Positions 49,801 through 58,712 of a DNA stretch of 64,000 bases are shown in pieces (position 1 is the stretch's first letter; the number at the start of each line of letters is the position of its first letter). The notes beneath the pieces were generated by a model. The model was not told where the DNA came from and did not search any database. It was given only the letters and a program-made list of their open reading frames with translations. The stretch is from Hypericibacter terrae (lineage in GTDB: Bacteria; Pseudomonadota; Alphaproteobacteria; Dongiales; Dongiaceae). The position numbers and the translations under genes were made by a program. The DNA is taken from assembly GCF_008728855.1 (NCBI RefSeq), contig NZ_CP042906.1:4577570-4641569 (forward strand), read 5' to 3'.

Positions 49801-52800
49801 CGCCGCCGATCAGCGTGTCGCCGCCGCCGCCGCCGGCCAGAGTGTCGTTGCCATTGCGGCCCTCGAGCCAGTTGCCGTTGCCATCGCCGGCCAGATTGTC
49901 GTCATGTGTCGAACCGATCAGCCCCTCGATACCGGTGAAGCTGTCGGTACCGCCCTGCCCGTCGTCGCTGGCGCCGCCGGCCGCCAGGCTGGCTGTCACG
50001 CCGGCCGTGGCACGGTGATACCAGACCAGATCGAAGCCGTTCCCGCCGATGAGGACGTCGTTGCCGTCGCGGCCCTGCAGATTGTCGTCGCCATTGCCGC
50101 CGTCGATCGTGTCGTTGTCCGCATTGCCGACCAGCCAGTCATTGCCGTCGCCGGCCACAATGCTGTCGTCACCCCCGCCGCCATAGATCTCGTCGTGATA
50201 GCCGCCATTGCCGAGGATGACGTCGGCGGCGGCCGAGCCTTGCAGAATCTCGGCGAAGGCCCCTTGATCGCTGCCGATGAGTCCACCGGGTGTCACGAAA
50301 ACCGCATAGTCGAGCCCGGTCAGGCTGGTGTCATTGTAGTAGGCGTTGTTGAGGAAACCGAGATCGATGGTGAATTTTTCGATCGGAGAACCGGCATAGT
50401 GATCCTTGATGGTCACCGAGCCCGTATCTGCGAAATCATAGTTGTCGTCGATGGCGCTGCCGATGACGAGATCGTTGCCCACGCGATCGAAATTGACGTC
50501 GAAGAAGAAGGGCCCTCCGGTGAAGGTGACGACATCGCCCGCAGTCGCGTTCTCAATGGTGTCGAAACCGTCGCTCAGATACCCGGAATGATAGTAGAGA
50601 TCGGCGTCCGGCCCACCATCGAGCCCGTCATTGCCGCTGCCACCGATCAGTGTGTCGGCACCGGGGCCACCTTGAAGCGTGTCGTCGCCCGCCAAGCCCT
50701 GAATCCAATCATCCCCGTCATGGCCCTGGATGCTGTTGGCGTTGGCGGTTCCCCGCAACACTTCGCTCCCCGTTACGCCACCCGGAATCTCGGTGGTCAC
50801 GGTGCCGGTTTCGATCGATCCCGGGGAGGCGCCCGAGATCACCACGCTGAAATCCTCAGTATTCTCGGGCTCCGTATCCGCGATCGCGTGGACCGTCAGA
50901 GTCTGCAGGGTCGCTCCGCCGCCGGTGAAAGTGAGCACCGTGGTCACGGCGTCGAAATCCACCCCCGAAACCGCGTCCGACGCGCCCCCGGGCGCCAATC
51001 CTGTCGCCACCGTGATCGAGGCAGTCACGCCCGTTGCCAGCGCCGCCCCGGCATAGCTGACCGTATAGCTGGCGTCGACACCCTCATTGACCTGGGCTGA
51101 TCCGGTAATCGCCCAGGCGAGGTTTGTGCCGTCATCGTCGATGATGTCTGTGGTCACCGTGCCGACGGCCACGGTGCCGATCGAAACCACACCGAGCGCG
51201 ACCTGATAATCCTCATTGGGCTCCACCACGGTGTCGTTGTTTGTGTGGACCGTCAGCGTCTGAGCTGTGGTGCCGCCACCGGCGAAGGTCAGGACAGTGT
51301 TGACATTGTTATAGTCGCTACCGCCGGTCGCATTCGGAGCGCCGCCTGCCGCGGTTCCGGTCTGCACCGTGACGAAGGCTGTTTGACCGGCGGCCAGCGT
51401 TGCGCCGCTATAAGCGACCGTGTAGGTGCCATCCGCCCCCTCGGTCAGCTGCGTCGTACCCGTGATCGACCACTGCAGGCTCGAAGCATCATTGTCGAGA
51501 ATGTTGGTCGTTGCCGTCGGCTGGGCGATGGATCCCGAGCTCTGGCCCGAGAGCTGGACCTGGTAATCCTCGGTGCTCTCGACCTGGGTGTCATTCTGGG
51601 TATGCACCGACACCGTCTGGGCCGTCGACCCGCCGCCGGTGAAGGTCAGGACCTGGGCGACCGAAGTATAGTCCGTGCCCGCCGTCGCATCGGGGGTGCC
51701 GTTTCCGGTGCTGCTACCCGTCGCCACCATGACGGTCGCGCTCTGGCCCAGGGCCAGCGTTGCGCCGCTGTAGGCGACTGTGTAGGTGCCATCCGCCCCC
51801 TCGGTCAGCTGCGTCGTACCCGTGATCGACCACTGCAGGCTCGAAGCATCATTGTCGAGGATGTTGGTGGTTACCGTCGCATTGACGATGGTCCCCGAGC
51901 TCTGGCCCGAGAGCTGGACCTGGTAATCCTCGGTGCTCTCGACCTGGGTGTCATTCTGGGTATGCACCGACACCGTCTGGGCCGTCGACCCGCCGCCGGT
52001 GAAGGTCAGCACCTGAGTGAGGGAGGTGAAATCCACGCCCGCCGTCGCATCGGGAGTCCCGTTTCCGGTGCTGCTACCCGTTCCCACCGTGATGGTCGCC
52101 GTCTGGCCAACGGCCAGTGTTGCGCCCGTGTAGCTCACCGTGTAGGTGCCATCCGCACCCTCGGTCAGCTGCGTCGTGCCGGTCACCGACCACTGCAGCC
52201 CCGAAGCGTCATTGTCGAGTATGTTGGTCGTCGCCGTTGGCTGGGCGATGGCCCCCGAACTCTGGCCCGAGAGCTGGACCTGGTAGTCCTCGGTTCCTTC
52301 GACCTGGGTGTCGTCCTGGGTGTGCACCGACACCGTCTGCGCCGTCGCCCCGCCGCCGGTGAAGGTCAGCACCTGAATGAGCGAGGTGTAGTCCACGCCC
52401 GCCGTCGCATCCGGAGCGCCACCAGCCGCCGTGCCCGTCGCCACCGTGATTGTCGCGGTCTGGCCGGCATCCAGCGTCACGCCCGTGTAGCTCACCGTGT
52501 AGGTGCCATCCGCACCCTCGGCCAGCTGCGTCGTGCCGGTGATCGTCCACTGCAGGTTCGAAGCATCGTTGTCGACGAGATTGGTCGTCGCCGTTGGTTG
52601 GGCGATAGTCCCCGAACCCTGGCCCGAGATCTGGACCTGGTAGTCCTCGGTGCCCTCGACCTGGGTGTCATCCTGGGTATGGACCGCCACCGTCTGCGCC
52701 GTCGCCCCGCCGCCGGTGAAGGTCAGCACCTGAGTGAGCGAGGTGTAGTCCACGCCCGCCGTCGCATCCGGAGCACCACCAGCCGCGGTTTCGGTCGCCA

Positions 52801-55800
52801 CCGTGACGGTCGCCGTCTGGCCCACGGCCAGTGTTGCGCCCGTGTAGCTCACCGTGTAGGCGCCATCGGCCCCCTCGGTCAGCTGCGTCGTACCCGTCAT
52901 CGACCACTGCAACCCCGACGCGTCATTGTCGAGGATGTTGGTCGCCGCCGTTGGCTGGGCGATAGTCCCCGAACTCTGGCCCGAGAGCTGGACCTGGTAG
53001 TCCTCGGTGCTCTCGACCTGGGTGTCGTCCTGGGTATGCACCAATACCGTCTGGGTCGTCGGCCCACCGCCGGTGAAGGTCAGGACCTGGGTGAGCGAGG
53101 TGTAGTCCGCGCCCGCCGTCGCATCCGAGGCACCGCCCGCCGCGGTTCCAGTCGCCACCGTGATGGTCGCGCTCTGGCCCACGGCCAGCGTTGCGCCGCT
53201 GTAGCCAACCGTGTAGATCGCGTCCGCCGCTTCATTGACCTGGCTCTGGCCGGTCAGGCTCCAGAGCAGGTTTGAGGCATCGTCATCGACGATCGCGGTG
53301 ACGGCGGTCCCCGACACGACCAAGCCGCTCGATGGCCCGCTGATCGCGACCTGATAGTCTTCGGTGCCTTCGACCAGACTGTCGCCGCTGGTATGCAGGG
53401 CGAGCGTCTGGGCTGTCGGATCGCCACCCGTGAATGTCAGGACGAGATTGACGGCGGTGTAGTCGCTCCCGCTGATTGCATCCGGCGTCGCGCCCGCGGC
53501 AATGCCGGTTTCGATCGTGACGACGGCCGTCTGGCCCGGCGCCAGCCCCGCGCCCGCATAACCCACCGTATAGACAGCATCGCCGCCTTCATCGACCGCG
53601 CTTGCGCCCGTGAGCGACCACAGCAGGCCGCCACCGTCATTGTCGACGATATCCGTGCCGGCCGTGCCGACGGCGATGGCGCCCGCGGAGGGACCGGAGA
53701 GCTGGACGCTGTAATCCGCCGTGCCTTCGACCACGGTGTCGTCGCTGGTCTGAACCGAGACGGTCTGCGCGGTCGGTCCTCCCCCGCTGAAGGTCAGAAC
53801 GACATCGAGGGCGGTGTAGTCGGTTCCGGAGACTGCGTCGGGAGTGCCGGCGTTGGTTCCCGGTCCGGTCGCGACCGTGACGACCACGCTCTGCCCCGGC
53901 GTCAGGACGGCGCCCGCATAGCTCACCGTGTAGCTGGCGACATTGCCTTCGACGACCTGCGCCTGCCCCGCGATCGACCAGGCGAGGTTCGACGCATCAT
54001 CATCGACGATTTCGGTGAAGACCGTAGCCGTCGCCACGCTCCCGGCGGAAACCGAACCCAGAGTGACCTGATAGCCCTCCGTTCCCTCGAGCAGCGTATC
54101 CTGAAGGGTCGTCACGTTGACGGTCTGATTCAGCGGGCCACCGCCGGTGAAGGTCAGGACGAATCCATCGCGGCTGGCGAAATCGACAGCTTCCGTCGCC
54201 GCGCCGCTGCCGGTCTGAAGGGTCGCGAAGGCCGACTGACCCGGCGCCAAAGCGGCGCCGCCATAGCTCACCGTATAGACAGCGGTGGCGCCCTCCCCGA
54301 CCTGTGTCGCTCCGGAAAGAGTCCAGACCAAACTCGACGCGTCATTGTCGAGGATGTTGGTGGCGGCAGTCGCAGCCACGATGGAGCCGCTCGACACCGG
54401 GCCGATCGTGACCTGATAATCCTCGGTGCCCTCGACCAGCGTGTCGTCGACCGTATGTACGGTCAGCGTCTGGGCCGTGGCGCCGCCGGCGGTAAAGGTG
54501 AGGACAATGTTCGCATTGTTGTAGTCGCTGCCGCCGATGGCATTCGGGGCGCCGCCCCCGGCCGCGCCGGTCTGCACCGTCACCGAGGCGGTCTGGCCGG
54601 GAGCCAGGGCAGCGCCCGAATAACCCACCGTATAGGTGGCGTCGGCGCCCTCATCGACCTGGGTCTGACCGACGATCGACCAACTCAGGTTCGACGCGTC
54701 GTCGTCGAGGATGACGGTGCTCACGGTCCCGCTAGCCACAGTGCCATGTGAAGGACCGGAGAGCTGGACGGCGTAATCTTCGCTGCTTTCGACCAATGTG
54801 TCGTCGACCGTCGCCAGGGACAGAGTCTGTGCGGTCGGACCGCCTCCGGTAAAGGTCAAGATCATGTTGACGGTGGCATAGTCGCTGCCACCGATGGCAT
54901 CGGGCGATCCGCTCGGCGCCGCTCCGGTCGCGACCGTGATCGTTTCTGTCACCCCGGGCAACAAGGTGGCGCCGCTATAACTCACCGTATAAACGGCATT
55001 GGCGCCTTCACTGAGCTGGCTCTGCCCCGAGATGCTCCAATGCAGATTGGTGACGTCACCGGCCTCCGGATTCTGATCCGCCACCGCGATGGTGAAGTTC
55101 TGGGTCGAGGGGGACGTTCCGCTGCTCGAAGCCTGGACCGTGATGACATGGCTGGTCGCGGACTCGAAATCCAAGAGCGCGCCGTTCGCCACCGTCACCA
55201 CGCCGCTGGTCGGATCGATTGCGAAACGTCCGCCGGCATCGTCCGTCAGGCTGTAGGTGACGGTATCGCCATCCGGATCGATCGCCAGGGCCGTCACCCC
55301 GACGATAGCGCCGTTGGCGGCATTCTCTGCGACTTGATTGTCGGCGGGGTTGGCATCGGTCGGCACCCCCGGCGGCTCGTTGACGTCTGCAACCCCGATG
55401 GTAAACGTCTGCTCCGAGGCGGCGCCGAACGGATCCGCCGCGTGTACCGTGATGTCGTGACTGGCTGCTGCCTCATGATCGAGCAAGGCGCCGTTGGCGA
55501 CGGTGACGACACCCGTCGCGGAATCGATCGCGAATCGGCCGCCCGCGTTGTTGGTCAAGGAATAGGTGACGGAGCCGCCATTGGGGTCCGTGGCTTGTGC
55601 CGTGAGGGCGACCGTCGTGCCGTTGGCCGCATTCTCTGCGACGCTGTTGGCATCCGCGTCGGAATCGACGGGTGTACTGGGCGGAAGATCGGCGATGGTG
55701 ACGGTGAAGCTCCGTGCGACCGTGTCGGAGCCGTTGGTCGCTTGCGCCGTGATGCTGTGGCTGGTCGCGGCCTCGGAATTCAGGAGCGCGCCGTCGGCCA

Positions 55801-57316
55801 CCGTGACCACGCCGGTGTTGGGATTGATCGCGAAGCGCCCGCCGGCGTCGTCGGTCAAACTGTAAGTGACCGTCCCCGTCAATTGCGGCGCGTTCACCGT
55901 GATGCCGACCGGCGCACCCGTCGCCGCGGCCTCGGCGATTTGGTCGCCCGTTCCGTTGGTATCGACCAGATCCGGCGGCGGCGGGGGTGGCTCGTTCTGG
56001 TCCGGTGGCGACGGAGGCGGCAGAACCTCGAACTGCGGGCCGGACGGCGATCCGGCGGTCGGCGGCAGCGAGCCGCCGGAACCGCTGCCACCACCACCCA
56101 AGGCACCCCCGCCCGCGCTGCCGGAGCCGGGGCCTTCGTCCGTTCCCGAGAGCGCACCCGTCTCGCCCTCGGGCGCCACGCCCGTGGGCGAGAAGAAAGC
56201 GAAATTGCCGCTGCCGCTGTCGCCCGCGACATTGCCGCTGCCCTCGCTCCCTGGCGAGCCCGCCGCCGTCTCGAACTGGGAGGCCTGCGCCGCCCCCTGG
56301 TCGCCGGGCTGGTCGTTCTCGCCCTTCTGCTGCTCTTGCGGCTGCTCTTGATGCGGCTGGTTGTTGTCGGGACTGGTCAGGGTGTGGGTGATGCTGGGTA
56401 CCACGCTTTGAATGGTGCCGACGCTCTTCAGCAGGGTGTCGCCGGGCTGCACCGAGAGGGACGGTGGGCTGTTCGGCGAAGTGAAGTCGATCGTCGAGCC
56501 GGCTTCGGACAGCTTGTAGGAATGGCCCGTATTGTCAGTAAAGGTGATGGATTCCTGCTCGGGGTCGTTGTCTTGCACGACCCAGGCTTTGACCGCGCCC
56601 TCCGGCGTTACGTCGCCGCCACCCGTCGTTCCACGGATGCCGATACTGCCAGCCGGAGTGGTGATCACCATGCCATCGCCGGATGCGGGCGCTATCGCAC
56701 CGGTGATGAACACAAAGGCGCCGGTGACAACGGAGATCCCAAGTCCGTTGTCGCTCCCCGCAGGGTCATAGATCAGCTTGTCGATCGCTATTCGCCCGTT
56801 GTCGGCCAACGCGAAGGTGGTCTTGTCTACGAACTGGATGTTGATGGCGCTGCCGTCGCCGGTCTCGACGATGTCGTTGAGATAGATCGGGCTGCCGACG
56901 GCGAGCGGTCCGGTCACACCATTGGGATGCGTGACAGTTGCGCTGCCGGTGATGGCATGGACCTCGCCGATCGGATCGCCGAGGCCGCTCGTCTCGGTGC
57001 CTTGCGCCAATTGCGTCGGAACGGAAGGTGCCGACAGCAGCCCGACGAGCCAACCGGGAACAAGCGCACCGTCGAAACTCACCAGCTCGACGGGTTGCGC
57101 GGCGGAGAAGTAGTGCTGAATGAGGACCGTCTCGCCATTAGCGAGATGAACCACGAGATCGTCGCCCAAGTGGACGAAGTCGGCGTGCAGCAAGGCCTCT
57201 GCCGGCCAGGGCAGCTTGCCGTCGAAACTACGGGCATCGAGAACGAGCGAAGCGGATTCTCGCGCATCGTCGCTTGATGTCAGGCCATTATCGCCAGACG
57301 TTCCCTCGGTAAGCAT
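46844..57316 (-). CDS. Giant RTX/Calx-beta/cadherin-like adhesin with FecR domain (3490 aa)
   Basis: A 3490-aa type I secreted adhesin. From the N-terminus: a FecR-like domain (~115-210, TTPAGSIGIRGTTGGG), a low-complexity Gly/Pro/Glu region, three cadherin-like repeats (~455-750, TYSLTDDAGGRFAI), twelve Calx-beta-like repeats of ~118 aa (~755-2180, each ending D-D/N-DAS), and RTX nonapeptides (~2185-3400, GGxGxDxxx) in four larger ~280-aa modules. It ends with a type I secretion C-terminal target region. Ca2+-loaded RTX repeats fold after export through an ABC/MFP/TolC channel, none of which is in the window. It probably stays on the cell surface for biofilm or host contact. AAGGGGAAG precedes ATG 57316. 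Confidence 0.92.
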   Translation of the reverse strand: MLTEGTSGDNGLTSSDDARESASLVLDARSFDGKLPWPAEALLHADFVHLGDDLVVHLANGETVLIQHYFSAAQPVELVSFDGALVPGWLVGLLSAPSVPTQLAQGTETSGLGDPIGEVHAITGSATVTHPNGVTGPLAVGSPIYLNDIVETGDGSAINIQFVDKTTFALADNGRIAIDKLIYDPAGSDNGLGISVVTGAFVFITGAIAPASGDGMVITTPAGSIGIRGTTGGGDVTPEGAVKAWVVQDNDPEQESITFTDNTGHSYKLSEAGSTIDFTSPNSPPSLSVQPGDTLLKSVGTIQSVVPSITHTLTSPDNNQPHQEQPQEQQKGENDQPGDQGAAQASQFETAAGSPGSEGSGNVAGDSGSGNFAFFSPTGVAPEGETGALSGTDEGPGSGSAGGGALGGGGSGSGGSLPPTAGSPSGPQFEVLPPPSPPDQNEPPPPPPDLVDTNGTGDQIAEAAATGAPVGITVNAPQLTGTVTYSLTDDAGGRFAINPNTGVVTVADGALLNSEAATSHSITAQATNGSDTVARSFTVTIADLPPSTPVDSDADANSVAENAANGTTVALTAQATDPNGGSVTYSLTNNAGGRFAIDSATGVVTVANGALLDHEAAASHDITVHAADPFGAASEQTFTIGVADVNEPPGVPTDANPADNQVAENAANGAIVGVTALAIDPDGDTVTYSLTDDAGGRFAIDPTSGVVTVANGALLDFESATSHVITVQASSSGTSPSTQNFTIAVADQNPEAGDVTNLHWSISGQSQLSEGANAVYTVSYSGATLLPGVTETITVATGAAPSGSPDAIGGSDYATVNMILTFTGGGPTAQTLSLATVDDTLVESSEDYAVQLSGPSHGTVASGTVSTVILDDDASNLSWSIVGQTQVDEGADATYTVGYSGAALAPGQTASVTVQTGAAGGGAPNAIGGSDYNNANIVLTFTAGGATAQTLTVHTVDDTLVEGTEDYQVTIGPVSSGSIVAATAATNILDNDASSLVWTLSGATQVGEGATAVYTVSYGGAALAPGQSAFATLQTGSGAATEAVDFASRDGFVLTFTGGGPLNQTVNVTTLQDTLLEGTEGYQVTLGSVSAGSVATATVFTEIVDDDASNLAWSIAGQAQVVEGNVASYTVSYAGAVLTPGQSVVVTVATGPGTNAGTPDAVSGTDYTALDVVLTFSGGGPTAQTVSVQTSDDTVVEGTADYSVQLSGPSAGAIAVGTAGTDIVDNDGGGLLWSLTGASAVDEGGDAVYTVGYAGAGLAPGQTAVVTIETGIAAGATPDAISGSDYTAVNLVLTFTGGDPTAQTLALHTSGDSLVEGTEDYQVAISGPSSGLVVSGTAVTAIVDDDASNLLWSLTGQSQVNEAADAIYTVGYSGATLAVGQSATITVATGTAAGGASDATAGADYTSLTQVLTFTGGGPTTQTVLVHTQDDTQVESTEDYQVQLSGQSSGTIAQPTAATNILDNDASGLQWSMTGTTQLTEGADGAYTVSYTGATLAVGQTATVTVATETAAGGAPDATAGVDYTSLTQVLTFTGGGATAQTVAVHTQDDTQVEGTEDYQVQISGQGSGTIAQPTATTNLVDNDASNLQWTITGTTQLAEGADGTYTVSYTGVTLDAGQTATITVATGTAAGGAPDATAGVDYTSLIQVLTFTGGGATAQTVSVHTQDDTQVEGTEDYQVQLSGQSSGAIAQPTATTNILDNDASGLQWSVTGTTQLTEGADGTYTVSYTGATLAVGQTATITVGTGSSTGNGTPDATAGVDFTSLTQVLTFTGGGSTAQTVSVHTQNDTQVESTEDYQVQLSGQSSGTIVNATVTTNILDNDASSLQWSITGTTQLTEGADGTYTVAYSGATLALGQSATVMVATGSSTGNGTPDATAGTDYTSVAQVLTFTGGGSTAQTVSVHTQNDTQVESTEDYQVQLSGQSSGSIAQPTATTNILDNDASSLQWSITGTTQLTEGADGTYTVAYSGATLAAGQTAFVTVQTGTAAGGAPNATGGSDYNNVNTVLTFAGGGTTAQTLTVHTNNDTVVEPNEDYQVALGVVSIGTVAVGTVTTDIIDDDGTNLAWAITGSAQVNEGVDASYTVSYAGAALATGVTASITVATGLAPGGASDAVSGVDFDAVTTVLTFTGGGATLQTLTVHAIADTEPENTEDFSVVISGASPGSIETGTVTTEIPGGVTGSEVLRGTANANSIQGHDGDDWIQGLAGDDTLQGGPGADTLIGGSGNDGLDGGPDADLYYHSGYLSDGFDTIENATAGDVVTFTGGPFFFDVNFDRVGNDLVIGSAIDDNYDFADTGSVTIKDHYAGSPIEKFTIDLGFLNNAYYNDTSLTGLDYAVFVTPGGLIGSDQGAFAEILQGSAAADVILGNGGYHDEIYGGGGDDSIVAGDGNDWLVGNADNDTIDGGNGDDNLQGRDGNDVLIGGNGFDLVWYHRATAGVTASLAAGGASDDGQGGTDSFTGIEGLIGSTHDDNLAGDGNGNWLEGRNGNDTLAGGGGGDTLIGGEGNDSIDGGGGADLYFHSGFMTDGFDTIANATAGDAVIFTGSGFFDLNYDRIGNDLVIGSAVDSNYDFADTGSVTIKNHYAGAAIDRFTINLGYDDAIFYNDPSVVGSGNVTVLTPAGLTGTDQGDYAEILQGTGGGETLLGNGGYHDEIFGYGGNDSIVAGWGNDWLVGSQGDDTVNGGNGDDILQGREGADLLIGGNGFDFVYYNRATVGVVANLLTGGASNDGYGGIDSYVSIEGLRGSEQADNLTGNTVNNRLEGRGGDDTLGGGGGGDTLVGGAGNDLSDGGAGADVYLHSGYLDDGFDTIENATAGDTVAFTGGPFYYDFHYQRVGDDLVIGSAVDGNYDFGETGSVTVRDQYAGAAIDGFSIDLGYWNNAWYNDLDQTGLDYTVFVTPGGLVGTDQGAYAELLPGTDGSDTILGNGGYYDNVWAGDGDDSIVAGWGHDWLVGEGGDDTILAGEGDDILQGRAGNDILNGEGGFDLVYYDQAPGDVVASIIAGGAGADGYGGTDTYVSIEGIVGSDYNDNVVGDGGINRLQGGFGDDTLTGGGDSDTILGGGGADLLLGGAGADWFVRAPGEGDDIIVDADGADVLQFDPDSYVYDIDWWRDGNDLWIAGVADSTYDWALDGSVRIEDQYAGSGHGIAHVEADLGADNLWYGNDPSISIIFTPTGLIGGAQGAWSELITGDFTTATDDVISGGGAATAAETETVEGSYRDLMSGGAGDDTIYGSSNLVDLGGDTIVGGDWMSGNDGDDVLYAGGGDDTLRGDAGNDLLDGGGGTDEVRYHLEAGGVTVNLSDAAIIVGLDTLAAGTAIDSGGGIDTLVSIEDVRGSHQTDYIQGSAVANVLNGLEGDDTILGGAGDDTIQGGSGANVIAPGDGSDLVDLGAFDSSADRVEYRDGAISGTDVIQGFNADDQDQIDLDGLFDALGTATVDRGINSGYQFQNGNELWVNTDGNTGNGFEVQIATVQVTSGILDAGDVAVGTL

Positions 57317-57839
57317 CTTCCCCTTCCGAGGGCCTTCCCATGGATCAGTTTCTTATTTCAAATTGCACTCGCTCACAGGCCGGCCCACCTCTGTTGATTC
57401 ATTCCCTTGCATGTCGACCCCTGGTTCCGGCGCAGCGTGACCCCTCTGTCATCGGCGCGGCCTCATCAATGATCGATCGGGAGAATAATGACCCGGTTTT
57501 TCGCCTTTACATTGATAGGATATCAATCCGTGCCCGCCCCACAAGGCTCGAAATATCCTTAATGCGCGATCGCTTCGCTGCTTCGTCGAGCAGGATGCCG
57601 GACGATTCCCCGGGTTGCCGTCATCGCCAAAATGGAGGAGGCACCGGAGAATTCTGGCCCGCAAAGGACAATGAGGCTGCCAGGGCCTGTGCCTCCGCGC
57701 ACAAGAAACCCTGCTGAATCAGGATGATCGCCCGAACCGTCACGGCTATGATCGACATAGGCGCCGAGCCCTGTCACAAAGCCGCCGCACGATCGGGATC
57801 ACAATCACCGCTTTTTGTCGTCAGAGGACGAATCGAATC
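57317..57839. other. 523-base intergenic region between divergent genes
   Basis: No protein gene is supported; short ORFs here have no ribosome site and no recognisable product. It is the upstream region of the adhesin gene on one side and of the ureidoglycolate lyase-like gene on the other. A 7-bp perfect inverted repeat lies at 57511-57527. Confidence 0.6.
57511..57527. promoter_or_regulatory. Perfect inverted repeat upstream of the adhesin gene
   Basis: ATTGATA (57511-57517) and TATCAAT (57521-57527) around GGA, about 195 bases before the adhesin start and 310 before the divergent gene, in a locally AT-richer stretch. This could be a dimeric regulator site. No adjacent regulator gene is present. 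Confidence 0.4.
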
Positions 57840-58493
57840 ATGGATGTTCCAAGCCTGGAGATCGCCTACCGCCCCTCGACCGAGGCTCGGCGCTTCGTCG
57901 AAGTGCCGCTCGTTGTCGCCACGCCCCAAACCCTTCAGGGTTATGGCAACCTCGTTGACGATTTCGACGCCCAGAAGATCGAGATCGTGCGTTGGCCCGC
58001 TTTGGGCCGCCGGCCGGTGGACACCAATTCGGGCGACCAGGGCGGCACCACCGAGGGGCTGTTCGAGTTCTGGTGGAAGGAAGGCGCGCTTCATGCCCGC
58101 AACGAGGCGGTCGGCGACAGCTACCTGTTCGGCTGGAGCGATTTTCCCGATGTCATCAAGGAACGACGCAACTCGCCACGCGAGCGCGCCCTCATCTGGC
58201 GCGCCAACTACCATCCCGATGGCGGGCAGCTTTTCTTCCCGCTCGACAACCAGCCCTTCATCGCGCCCCTGGCACTGCCCGGCGACGATGTGACGCCGGA
58301 GAAATTCGTCGCCTTCTGGTGCGACGGCTCGCGAGGGCTCTATATCCATCCGAACATCTGGCATGCCGCCGTCGTGCCGCTGGCCGACCATGCGCGCTTC
58401 CGCGACCGGCAGGGCAAGGTCCATGCCCGCATCTCGGTCGATTTCGTCAAGGAGTTCGGCTGCTTCCTGGCGGCCCCGATGCGCCATCCCTGA
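57840..58493 (+). CDS. Ureidoglycolate lyase family protein
   Basis: A 217-aa protein of the ureidoglycolate lyase/AllA-like family (PF04115). Characteristic segments are GDQGGTTEGLFEFWWKEGAL, HARNEAVGDSYLFGWSDFP, RANYHPDGGQLFFPLDNQPF and SRGLYIHPNIWHAAVVPLAD, with a Glu-His-rich metal/carboxylate site. It would release urea from ureidoglycolate in purine/allantoin breakdown, but no allantoinase or uricase is adjacent. The same fold acts on other substrates in many alphaproteobacteria, so the exact reaction is uncertain. Confidence 0.85.
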   Translation: MDVPSLEIAYRPSTEARRFVEVPLVVATPQTLQGYGNLVDDFDAQKIEIVRWPALGRRPVDTNSGDQGGTTEGLFEFWWKEGALHARNEAVGDSYLFGWSDFPDVIKERRNSPRERALIWRANYHPDGGQLFFPLDNQPFIAPLALPGDDVTPEKFVAFWCDGSRGLYIHPNIWHAAVVPLADHARFRDRQGKVHARISVDFVKEFGCFLAAPMRHP

Positions 58494-58712
58494 GGCGGGT
58501 GCCGGCAGGCCATAACCCGGCATCATCGAATTCATCGCCGCTTCGCATTGGCCGCGCGCCACCGGTTGCGACATCTTCAGGGGCAAGGACGCCGAGACAA
58601 CAGCGATCGACGTCGCCCCCGCCGCCAATCATCCCCCTCTTGGCGGCCGATCCGATGCCGGCGGGCTCTCCCTTCCCGCCGGCATCGCCCCCTTCAAGGG
58701 GCACCGGTCTCG

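Noticed and set aside
50780..55050. Possible CRISPR or satellite array
   Set aside because: The ~360-base period, continuous reading frame and Calx-beta-like translation show that these are protein repeats.
47303..57277. Several 450-750-residue plus-strand frames
   Set aside because: All are antisense to the adhesin; their repetitive look mirrors the adhesin repeats.
57340..57717. 125-residue ORF upstream of the ureidoglycolate lyase-like gene
   Set aside because: No ribosome site and no family features; it covers an AT-richer regulatory region.
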